Shown: in pieces, positions 57,073 through 64,000 of the stretch
Numbering within the stretch: the stretch's first letter is position 1
Layout of the letters: each line of letters opens with the position of its first letter
From: Melaminivora jejuensis
Lineage (GTDB): Bacteria; Pseudomonadota; Gammaproteobacteria; Burkholderiales; Burkholderiaceae_C
DNA length: 64,000 nucleotides
Direction of reading: 5' to 3'
Assembly (NCBI RefSeq): GCF_017811175.1
Contig: NZ_JACWIJ010000002.1
Span: 868,001 to 932,000 of the forward strand
Made by a program: the position numbers and the translations under genes
Notes under the pieces: generated by a model
Told to the model about the DNA's origin: nothing
The model's input: only the letters and a program-made list of their open reading frames with translations
Database searches by the model: none

Positions 57073-58977
57073 ATGGCTACCGCAGACACCGATTTCGCCG
57101 CCTTCCACCACCGCTCCATCCATGAGCGCGACGCCTTCTGGGCCGAGCAGGCCGAGCTGATCGACTGGCAAAGCCGGCCAGCGCAGATCTGCGACTACAG
57201 CAACCCGCCCTTTGCTCGCTGGTTCGTCGGCGGCACGACCAACCTGTGCCACAACGCCATCGACCGGCACGTGGCGCAGCGCGGCGAGCAGGCAGCCTTG
57301 ATCGCCATTTCCACCGAAACCGGCAGCGAGCGCACCTACAGCTACGCCGAGCTGCACCGCGAGGTGCAGCGCATGGCTGCGGTGCTGCAGTCGCTGGGCG
57401 TGGGGCAGGGCGACCGGGTGCTGATCTACATGCCCATGATTGCCGAGGCGGCCTTTGCCATGCTGGCCTGCACGCGCATCGGCGCCATCCACTCGGTGGT
57501 CTTCGGCGGCTTTGCCTCGTCGTCGCTGGCCAGCCGCATCGAGGATGCCGCGCCCAAGGTCATCGTCAGCGCCGATGCCGGCTCGCGCGGCGGCAAGGTC
57601 GTTTCCTACAAGCCGCTGCTGGACGAGGCCATCGCCCTGTCGCCGCACCAGCCCGCCGCCGTGCTGATGGTCAACCGAGGCCTGGCCGAGGCCGCCATGC
57701 AGGACGGGCGCGACCACGACTGGGCGGCGCTGCGCCAGCAGCACCTGGATGCCGAGGTGCCCTGCACCTGGGTCGAGGCCACGCACCCGAGCTACATCCT
57801 CTACACCAGCGGCACCACCGGCAAGCCCAAGGGCGTGCAGCGCGACACCGGCGGCTACGCCGTGGCGCTGGCCTCCAGCATGAAGCACATCTTCCATGCC
57901 AAGGCGGGCGACACCTACTTTTGCACCAGCGACATCGGCTGGGTGGTGGGCCACAGCTACATCATCTACGCGCCGCTGCTGGCCGGCATGGCCAGCGTCA
58001 TGTACGAGGGCCTGCCGATCCGCCCGGACGCCGGCATCTGGTGGAGCATCGTGGAAAAGTACAAGGTCACGCACATGTTCTCCGCGCCCACGGCGGTGCG
58101 GGTGCTGAAAAAGCACGACCCCGAGTACCTGCGCAAGTACGACATCTCCAGCCTGCAGGCGCTGTGGCTGGCCGGCGAGCCGCTGGACGAGCCCACGGCC
58201 AGCTGGATCAGCGGCGCCCTGAACATCCCCATCATCGACAACTACTGGCAGACCGAGACCGGCTGGCCCATCCTGACGCTGTGCAACGGCGTCGAGCAGC
58301 AGCCCTCGCGCTTCGGCAGCCCGGGCAAGGCGGTCTATGGCTACGACATCCGGCTGATCGACGAGACCACCGGCGCCGAGCTGACCGAGCCCAACCAAAA
58401 GGGCGTGGTGGCCATCGAAGGGCCGCTGCCCCCGGGCTGCCTGCAGACCGTCTGGCGCGACGACGAGCGCTTCGTCAATACCTACTGGAAGAGCATCCCG
58501 GGCCGGCTGATCTACAGCACCTTCGACTGGGGCATCCGCGACGCCGATGGTTATTACTTCATCCTGGGGCGCACCGACGACGTGATCAACGTCGCCGGCC
58601 ACCGCCTGGGCACACGCGAGATCGAGGAGTGCATCGCCGGCCACCCGGCCGTGGCCGAGGTGGCGGTGGTGGGCATCGCCGACAGCCTCAAGGGCCAGGT
58701 GGCGCTGGCCTTTGCCGTGCCACGCGACGCCGCCAGCGTGGCCGCTGATGCGGATCGCCTGCGCCTGGAGGGCGAGGTCATGAAGCAGGTCGATGCCCAG
58801 CTCGGCGCCGTGGCGCGTCCGGCGCGCGTGCTGTTCGTCGCCACGCTGCCCAAGACACGCAGCGGCAAGGTGCTGCGCCGCGCCCTGCAGGCCGTGGCCG
58901 AGCGGCGCGACCCGGGCGACCTGACGACCATGGAAGACCCGGCAGCGCTGCAGCAGATCAAGTCCCTGATGGGCTGA
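57073..58977 (+). CDS. prpE: Propionate-CoA ligase
   Basis: The 634-residue AMP-forming acyl-CoA synthetase has the P-loop YILYTSGTTGKPKGVQRDTGG, the A5-A8 motifs IDNYWQTETGWP and YYFILGRTDDVINVAGHRLG, and the C-terminal catalytic Lys in TRSGKVLRR. Length and the QRDTGG form fit PrpE rather than acetyl-CoA synthetase. It activates propionate for the methylcitrate route or for polyhydroxyalkanoate monomers. The ATG at 57073 is preferred to one 14 codons earlier. Confidence 0.9.
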   Translation: MATADTDFAAFHHRSIHERDAFWAEQAELIDWQSRPAQICDYSNPPFARWFVGGTTNLCHNAIDRHVAQRGEQAALIAISTETGSERTYSYAELHREVQRMAAVLQSLGVGQGDRVLIYMPMIAEAAFAMLACTRIGAIHSVVFGGFASSSLASRIEDAAPKVIVSADAGSRGGKVVSYKPLLDEAIALSPHQPAAVLMVNRGLAEAAMQDGRDHDWAALRQQHLDAEVPCTWVEATHPSYILYTSGTTGKPKGVQRDTGGYAVALASSMKHIFHAKAGDTYFCTSDIGWVVGHSYIIYAPLLAGMASVMYEGLPIRPDAGIWWSIVEKYKVTHMFSAPTAVRVLKKHDPEYLRKYDISSLQALWLAGEPLDEPTASWISGALNIPIIDNYWQTETGWPILTLCNGVEQQPSRFGSPGKAVYGYDIRLIDETTGAELTEPNQKGVVAIEGPLPPGCLQTVWRDDERFVNTYWKSIPGRLIYSTFDWGIRDADGYYFILGRTDDVINVAGHRLGTREIEECIAGHPAVAEVAVVGIADSLKGQVALAFAVPRDAASVAADADRLRLEGEVMKQVDAQLGAVARPARVLFVATLPKTRSGKVLRRALQAVAERRDPGDLTTMEDPAALQQIKSLMG

Positions 58978-58990
58978 TGGCGGGGCTGAT

Positions 58991-59015
58991 GGCGCAGCCG
59001 GCAGCAGGCTGCGCC
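58991..59015 (+). terminator. Possible terminator after prpE
   Basis: GGCGCAGCC/GGCTGCGCC, a 9-bp stem with a 7-base loop. The following T-rich stretch is weak (ATCATCTTCATCATCATTTTT). Confidence 0.5.
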
Positions 59016-59033
59016 ATCATCTTCATCATCATT

Positions 59034-59076
59034 TTTGATAGCTGACAGCGCTTGCTGGGCAAGGGTTTCCGGCCTT
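59034..59076 (+). repeat. Dispersed short repeat, copy 9
   Basis: TTTGATAGCTGACAGCGCTT, then GCTGGGCAAGGGTTTCCGGCC, a good copy between the convergent prpE and GGDEF-EAL genes. Confidence 0.72.
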
Positions 59077-59110
59077 TTTCATCTATAAAAAATATAGCGC
59101 GGCAGCCCGG

Positions 59111-62100
59111 TCAATCCCAATCCGTGGCCGCCAGCTCCTGCTGCTGGCTGCCGCGCCATTGCTGGGGCACCTGCCATTGCCGCACCCAGGCCGGGAAGTC
59201 ATGCGCCGGCATGGGCCGGGCGATGCAGTAGCCCTGCGCCAGCGTGCAGCCCATGTGCAGCAGCGCACTGCCCTGCTCGACGGTCTCCACCCCTTCGGCA
59301 ATGGTCTCGCAGCCAAACGAGCGCCCCAGGCCGATCACGCCGCGCACGATGGCCCGGTCGCCGGCATCGTCGAGCATCCCGGCAACGAAGCTGCGATCCA
59401 GCTTGAGATGGCTCATGGGCAGGCGGCGCAGATAGGTCAGCGACGAGTAGCCGGTGCCGAAGTCGTCGAACGACACGCCCACGCCGCGCTCGCGCAGCGC
59501 CGTCAGCTCGCGCGCCGCGTGCTCGATGTCGTACAGCGCCGCGCTCTCGGTCAGCTCCAGCTCCAGCAGCCGCGCCGGTATCTGCGGGTGCTGCGCCAGG
59601 CGCGACAGCAGCCAGTGGGCAAAGCCCTCGCGCTGCAGGTGCTCGGGCGTGATGTTGATGCTCACCGGCAGATGCAGGCCCTGATGCATCAGCGTGCCGA
59701 TCAGCTCCAGCGCCGTGTCCACCACCCACTCGCCAAACAGCGCCTGTAGCTCCGAGTGTCCGTCCAGCAGCGGCAAAAAATGCCCCGGCGCCAGCACGCC
59801 GCGCTGCGGATGCTCCCAGCGCACCAGCGCCTCGGCGCCGACCACGACGCCCTGGCGCATGTCCACCTTGGGCTGCAGGTACAGCGCCAGCTCGGCACAC
59901 TCCAGCGCCTGCTTGAGCCGTTCGCACTGCGCACGCCGCTCCTGCTGGGCGCGCTCGTGCGCTGCATCGAAGGCGTGGTAGCGGTTGCGCCCGGACTGCT
60001 TGGCCACATACATGGCCTGGTCGGCGTGGCGCAGCAGGGTGTCGGCATCGGCGCCATCGTCGGGGTACAGGGTGTAGCCGATGCTGGCTGTGACCACGGC
60101 GCGCTCCCTGCCCAGCGGGTAGGGCGCGGCGACGCTGGCCATGACGGCGCGCAGGCGCAGCTCGCACTCCTGGGCATTGGCCAGGCCGGGCAGCAGGATG
60201 ACGAATTCGTCGCCGCCCAGGCGCGCCACGGTGTCGCCGCTGCGCAGCGCACGCTGCAGCCGCTCGGCCACCTGCATCAGCAGCCGGTCGCCTACGGCGT
60301 GGCCCAGGCGGTCGTTGACCGGCTTGAAGCCGTCCAGATCCAGGTAGCCCACGCCCAGCCGATCCTGGCGCGCAGTGGTCTGGCGCATTCCCTCGCGCAG
60401 GCGCCGCTCCAGCAGCACGCGGTTGGGCAGGCCGGTCAGCGCGTCGTAGTGCGCCATGCGTTCGAGCTGCTGCGCCTGGGTGCGCTGGCTGGTCACGTCC
60501 ATGGTCATGCCGACCATGCGCCGGGGCTCGCCCATGGCGCTCCAGGCGACCACCTTGCCCAGGCTGCGCACCCAGCGCACGGGCTGGCCCTGCGGGGCAT
60601 TCGGCGCCTGGCTGGTGACATCGAAGGGCAGCCATGGCTCGGACAGGTGGCGCGACAGCTCCGCCGCGATGGCCGCCGGGTCGGTGTGCGCCAGCACTTG
60701 CGTCCAGGGTTCGGCGCGGGGCGCAGGCGCTGGCGCCAGCCCCAGCAACTCGCGCCAGCGTGCATCGCCAGTGATGGTGCCGCTGGCCAGATCCCAGTCC
60801 CACAGGCCCAGCGATGCCGCCGAGATGGTCAGCGACAGCAGCTCCTCGCGCTCGCGCACGTGCTGCTCGGCGCGCTGGCGCTCGGTGATGTCCAGTAGCG
60901 TGAACAGCCAGCAGCCCTCGCCGCGCAGCTCCAGCGGGGAGACCGACTGCAGCACCGTGCGCTGCTGGCCAGCGGCGGTGGTGATGTCCAGCTCATGGGC
61001 GCGCAGCTCGCCGCCGCTCTCGTCCAGTGCGCGCAGCAGCGTTTGCCGCTCCGCAGCCGTGAGAATGCCCAGGCCGGTGGAGGTCTGGCCGATGGCCTGC
61101 TCGCGCGCATGGCCGGTGAGCCGCTCCCAGGCCGGGTTGACATCCAGGAACAGGCCGTCGCTGCGCCGGCTGAAGCCCAGCGGCGAGGGCAGCAGGTGAA
61201 ACAGCTTGGCCATGCGCTCCTCGGAGGCGCGCAGCTGGTCGGTGGCGCGGCGCACGTCGTCGATGTCCTGGATGACGCCGCGCACGCGCACCACGCGCCC
61301 GTCTTCGAGCACCGGCTCGGCGTGCGCGCGCACCCACAGGTGGACGCCATCGGCGCGCCGGATCTGCATCTCCTGGTGCCAGGGCCGGGCCTCGCGCACG
61401 CACTCGCGCATGTGCTGGCGTATGGTTTCCTGCCACTCGGGCAGCACGAATGCCTGGACATAGTTGCGCGGCAGGGGTGCGCTGGGCGGCAAGCCGTGGA
61501 GGTCGTAGCACGCCTCGGACCAATAGAGCGTGTCGAGGTCGTGCGCATCCTCCCAGGCGCCCAGGCGCGCCATGCGCCCGGCCTGGCGCAGCAGACTGTT
61601 GCTGGCCAGCAGCTCCTCGCGCACGCGCAGCTCCTGGCTCTGGTCGTGGAACACGAAGACCATGCAATGCTGGCCATCGATGTGCTCGCTGCGCGCCGAC
61701 ATCAGGCCCTTGACGCTGTCGGCGCCGCTGCGCACCGTGACCGGCAGGCCGCGCGCCTCGCCCTGGCGCTGCAGGGCATCGAGCACGCGCTGGCGCTCGG
61801 AAGGCACGGCCCACACGCCCAGCTCCAGCGAGGTGCGGCCCACGATCTGCGCGCGCGGCAGGCCGACCAGGCGCTCGAAGGCCGGGTTGACATCCAGATA
61901 CCGGCCATCGGCCAGCAGCGTGACGCCAGCGGCGTCGGGCAGGGTGCGGTAGATGATGGAGTACTTGACCTCGGAGGCGCGCAGGGCCTCGCGCAGCTCG
62001 CGCTGCTCGGTGATGTCCAGCACCATGCCGGCCAGGCGCAGCACCCGGCCCCGGGCATCGCGCTGGGTGATGTGGCCGCGTGTGAGCATCCAGCGCCAGC

Positions 62101-62971
62101 GCCCCAGGTCGTCGAGCATCCGGAACTCGGCCTGTACCGTGGCCTCGTGGCCGGCCAGGACGCTGCGCAGATAGGCACGCAGGCGGCGCCTGTCCTCGGG
62201 GTGGTGGTGCTCGCGGCTCCAGCGCCGGCCCGCCCGGCTGCCCAGGCTCAGGCGTGCCAGGGCGCTGCTGCCGTCATCGGGGGTGTCGCGCAGGCCAAAG
62301 CGCCGGTACAGCCGGCCAGCGTAGCCAAGCTGCTGCCCGCGCACGTCCCACTCCCAGCGTCCACCGCCGGTGGCGCGCAGGGCGCTGACCAGGTCGTCCT
62401 CGCGCCGGTGCAGCGCCAGCAGCGAGCGCGCGCGGCTGCGCAGCAGCGCCACGCCGCCGCACAGCACCACAACCCCCAGCGCCTGGCTGCCACTGCTTTC
62501 CAGGGAGGGCGGGGCGCTGTCCCAAAGCGCAGCCGTCCCGGCCAGCAGCAGCGGCAAGAGTGTCGCCAGGGCCAGTACGCCCAGCCACACAGGCACGCGG
62601 CTGATGCGGTGCAGCGCCAGCCAGCCCAGCGCGCCCAACAGGGCGCTGGCAGCAGCCAGCAGGCTGGCCAGCGGCCAATCGACCCCGGGCACGAGAGCCA
62701 GGCCGGCCAGGGCCATCAACACCGCCGCCGCGCCGCCCCCGAAGCCCCACAGGAAGGCTGCCGAGGCCACCAGCGAGGGGTTGATCGGGCCAATGCCCAG
62801 CGCCACCGTCTGCGGATCGGCGGCCAGCACCAGCGAGGCTGCGCCGCACAGCGCGCCCAGCAGCAGGCGCGTGCGGCCTGCAGGCTGCGCCAGTTGCGCC
62901 TGGGGCAGCAAGGCCACCAGGCCGATGATCAGCACATACAGCGCGCTGGCCAGGGTCAGGGTGCTGTTCAT
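59111..62971 (-). CDS. Membrane PAS-GGDEF-EAL cyclic-di-GMP protein
   Basis: The 1286-residue protein has an N-terminal membrane region of about seven or eight helices (residues 5-190) and then four or five PAS domains with PAC ends (LAGMVLDITEQ, VRGVIQDIDD, LFTLLDITERQ, GMTMDVTSQ). The GGDEF domain (VARLGGDEFVILLPG, about residue 918) has an RxxD inhibitory site five residues before it (RSGD). The EAL domain carries GAEALVRWEHP, DDFGTGYSSL and ETIAEGVET. Both active-site motifs look intact, so it may make and degrade cyclic-di-GMP. Its start overlaps the EamA stop (ATGA). Confidence 0.92.
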   Translation of the reverse strand: MNSTLTLASALYVLIIGLVALLPQAQLAQPAGRTRLLLGALCGAASLVLAADPQTVALGIGPINPSLVASAAFLWGFGGGAAAVLMALAGLALVPGVDWPLASLLAAASALLGALGWLALHRISRVPVWLGVLALATLLPLLLAGTAALWDSAPPSLESSGSQALGVVVLCGGVALLRSRARSLLALHRREDDLVSALRATGGGRWEWDVRGQQLGYAGRLYRRFGLRDTPDDGSSALARLSLGSRAGRRWSREHHHPEDRRRLRAYLRSVLAGHEATVQAEFRMLDDLGRWRWMLTRGHITQRDARGRVLRLAGMVLDITEQRELREALRASEVKYSIIYRTLPDAAGVTLLADGRYLDVNPAFERLVGLPRAQIVGRTSLELGVWAVPSERQRVLDALQRQGEARGLPVTVRSGADSVKGLMSARSEHIDGQHCMVFVFHDQSQELRVREELLASNSLLRQAGRMARLGAWEDAHDLDTLYWSEACYDLHGLPPSAPLPRNYVQAFVLPEWQETIRQHMRECVREARPWHQEMQIRRADGVHLWVRAHAEPVLEDGRVVRVRGVIQDIDDVRRATDQLRASEERMAKLFHLLPSPLGFSRRSDGLFLDVNPAWERLTGHAREQAIGQTSTGLGILTAAERQTLLRALDESGGELRAHELDITTAAGQQRTVLQSVSPLELRGEGCWLFTLLDITERQRAEQHVREREELLSLTISAASLGLWDWDLASGTITGDARWRELLGLAPAPAPRAEPWTQVLAHTDPAAIAAELSRHLSEPWLPFDVTSQAPNAPQGQPVRWVRSLGKVVAWSAMGEPRRMVGMTMDVTSQRTQAQQLERMAHYDALTGLPNRVLLERRLREGMRQTTARQDRLGVGYLDLDGFKPVNDRLGHAVGDRLLMQVAERLQRALRSGDTVARLGGDEFVILLPGLANAQECELRLRAVMASVAAPYPLGRERAVVTASIGYTLYPDDGADADTLLRHADQAMYVAKQSGRNRYHAFDAAHERAQQERRAQCERLKQALECAELALYLQPKVDMRQGVVVGAEALVRWEHPQRGVLAPGHFLPLLDGHSELQALFGEWVVDTALELIGTLMHQGLHLPVSINITPEHLQREGFAHWLLSRLAQHPQIPARLLELELTESAALYDIEHAARELTALRERGVGVSFDDFGTGYSSLTYLRRLPMSHLKLDRSFVAGMLDDAGDRAIVRGVIGLGRSFGCETIAEGVETVEQGSALLHMGCTLAQGYCIARPMPAHDFPAWVRQWQVPQQWRGSQQQELAATDWD

Positions 62972-63891
62972 CGGCGCCGGCCCAGCAAGCCGGTGGACAG
63001 CATGGTGCCGCAGATGATGATGGCGCCGCAGCCGACCATCCACGGCGTGACCTGCTCGCCCAGGAACAGCGCGCCATAGCAGACGGCAAACACCGGCGCC
63101 AGAAAGGTCACGGCCAGGGCGCGGCTGGGGCCGGCGCGGGCGATGAGGCGAAAGTACAGCAAGTAGGCGATGCCGGTGCACAGCAGCGCAATCGCCGCCA
63201 CCGCCGCCCAGGCGCTTGCACTGGGCGTGTGCTGCGGCCAGGCCCACAGGGTGGGCAGGGCCAGCGCCACGGCGGCGCCGATCTGGCTGCCGGTGGCGCA
63301 GGCCAGTGGCGGCACGCCCTGCAGGTAGCGCTGCACGAAGCTGGCGCCCACGGCGTAGCAGGTCGAGGCCGCCAGGCAGGCTGCCACGGCCCAGCCGGGG
63401 GTGCTGCCACTGCTGGCCAGCGCGCCGGGCGTGCGCCAGGCCAACAAGGCGATGCCGGCAAAGCCCAGCAGCAGGCCCAGCCAGCGCAGGCCGGCGATGC
63501 GCTCGCCCAGCCACAGCAGCGCCACCAGGGCGCCGAACAGCGGCACGGCGGCATTCAGGATGGAAGTCAGCCCGGTGGGCAGGTGCAGCACGGCCCAGGC
63601 GAACAGTGCAAACGGAATGGCCGAGTTGACCAGGCCGGACAGCAGCGCCGGCTTCCAGTGGCGCCGCAAGGCCGGCCAATGGCCGCTGCGCAGCAGCAGC
63701 GGCGTGAGCAGCAGCGCCGCCAGCGCCACGCGCAGGCCGGCTGTGGGCAGCGGGCCGAACTCCACGGCGCCCAGGCGCATGAACAGGAACGAGGCGCCCC
63801 ACAGGCTGGACAGCAGGATGAATTCGCCAAGCCAGGGTGGCTCGCGGGCCGGGGCGGCAGGGGTGGCAATGGGAGAGGCAGAAGCGGACAT
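62968..63891 (-). CDS. EamA-family (DMT) transporter
   Basis: The 307-residue protein has ten predicted helices in two EamA repeats (GEFILLSSLWGASFLFMRLG and GWAVAACLAASTCYAVGASF) and LNAAVPLFGALVALLWLGER. Such proteins export amino acids or other metabolites; the substrate is unknown. The start at 63891 is chosen for length; an in-frame ATG at 63954 is possible. It overlaps the GGDEF-EAL gene by 4 bases, so the two are likely cotranscribed. Confidence 0.85.
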   Translation of the reverse strand: MSASASPIATPAAPAREPPWLGEFILLSSLWGASFLFMRLGAVEFGPLPTAGLRVALAALLLTPLLLRSGHWPALRRHWKPALLSGLVNSAIPFALFAWAVLHLPTGLTSILNAAVPLFGALVALLWLGERIAGLRWLGLLLGFAGIALLAWRTPGALASSGSTPGWAVAACLAASTCYAVGASFVQRYLQGVPPLACATGSQIGAAVALALPTLWAWPQHTPSASAWAAVAAIALLCTGIAYLLYFRLIARAGPSRALAVTFLAPVFAVCYGALFLGEQVTPWMVGCGAIIICGTMLSTGLLGRRR

Positions 63892-64000
63892 GGAGGGCAG
63901 TTCCCGCACAGGCGGCAGGCCTGCATTACAAACGAAAACGTCTGCGCCCTCCATGAGATTGTGGCAATGCGCCTCCTACAATGCTTAGCTTTGTCCAGCA
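63892..64000. other. Right edge, no complete gene
   Basis: These 109 bases probably hold the promoter and ribosome binding site (AGGAGGCGC on the minus strand near 63970) for the EamA gene. No other feature is visible before the window ends. Confidence 0.35.

Noticed and set aside
62972..63802. Extension of the GGDEF-EAL frame upstream to 63802
   Set aside because: That part overlaps the EamA gene in another frame and reads as Arg/Ala-rich nonsense. The ATG at 62971, coupled to the EamA stop, begins a plausible membrane segment.

Overview
The window is GC-rich bacterial chromosome, most likely from a betaproteobacterium of the Comamonadaceae (Acidovorax, Alicycliphilus or Comamonas-like). 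This is inferred from the gene order folC-dedD-like-cvpA-purF-metZ-gltX, a phasin plus PhaR polyhydroxyalkanoate system, and a short dispersed repeat (nine copies) that I associate with that family. A 22.2-kb multiresistance transposon sits in the middle of otherwise ordinary chromosome.

Left chromosomal part (1-17910). It holds the end of an HDOD-domain gene with an apparent frameshift, a probable preQ1-I riboswitch in front of a queuosine-precursor transporter, and argG, ppnP, a glycine-zipper protein and an Spx/ArsC-like reductase on the minus strand. Then follows the folC-dedD-like-cvpA-purF-metZ-gltX run, and a tRNA cluster Ala-Glu-Asp duplicated in tandem with a 319-bp period. Beyond the tRNA terminator is a decay zone: a broken IS4-family transposase, broken DUF1513 and imelysin genes of an iron-linked locus, and a 929-bp IS5-family element with a 3-bp target duplication. 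The element lies just upstream of a Tat-exported PhoX-type phosphatase gene.

Transposon (17916-40148). Two 38-bp inverted repeats with one mismatch are flanked by a perfect 5-bp duplication, TGAAA. The backbone carries tnpA and tnpR at one end and sulP, a universal stress protein gene and a dksA/traR-type gene at the other, an arrangement I know from Tn1403-type transposons. A class 1 integron of the In4 type (21583-37049) is inserted in the res region with its own perfect duplication, CGGAT. Its order is intI1 (internally deleted), an unknown cassette, cmlA, aadA1, qacEdelta1, sul1 (3'-truncated), floR (frameshifted), tetR/tetA(G), lysR (truncated), ISCR3, a groEL-intI1 fusion, a second sul1 joined directly to attI1, orf5, IRt, IS6100 and an inverted IRt. 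The order closely parallels the In104 region of Salmonella genomic island 1, but the cassettes differ and the blaPSE-1 cassette and second qacEdelta1 are missing.

Right chromosomal part (40154-64000). It carries a short-chain 3-hydroxyacyl-CoA dehydrogenase gene, a periplasmic ferric-iron binding protein with a possible Fur box, a phasin with two palindromic PhaR-type operators, a thioesterase, pncB, an NhaD-type antiporter, a 2-hydroxyacid dehydrogenase and rmuC. After these come a secreted unknown, a LOG-family protein, crcB, phaR (with a related operator), a chemotaxis receptor, an NlpC/P60 hydrolase, a PQQ-type sugar dehydrogenase, an isochorismatase-family hydrolase, prpE, a large PAS-GGDEF-EAL protein and an EamA transporter.

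How the parts relate: the resistance genes are expressed from integron Pc promoters (two different variants), leader-peptide attenuators (cmlA, floR) and a TetR-controlled divergent promoter. Several resistance parts are broken (floR frameshift, sul1 truncation) and both integrase copies are inactive, so the array appears frozen.
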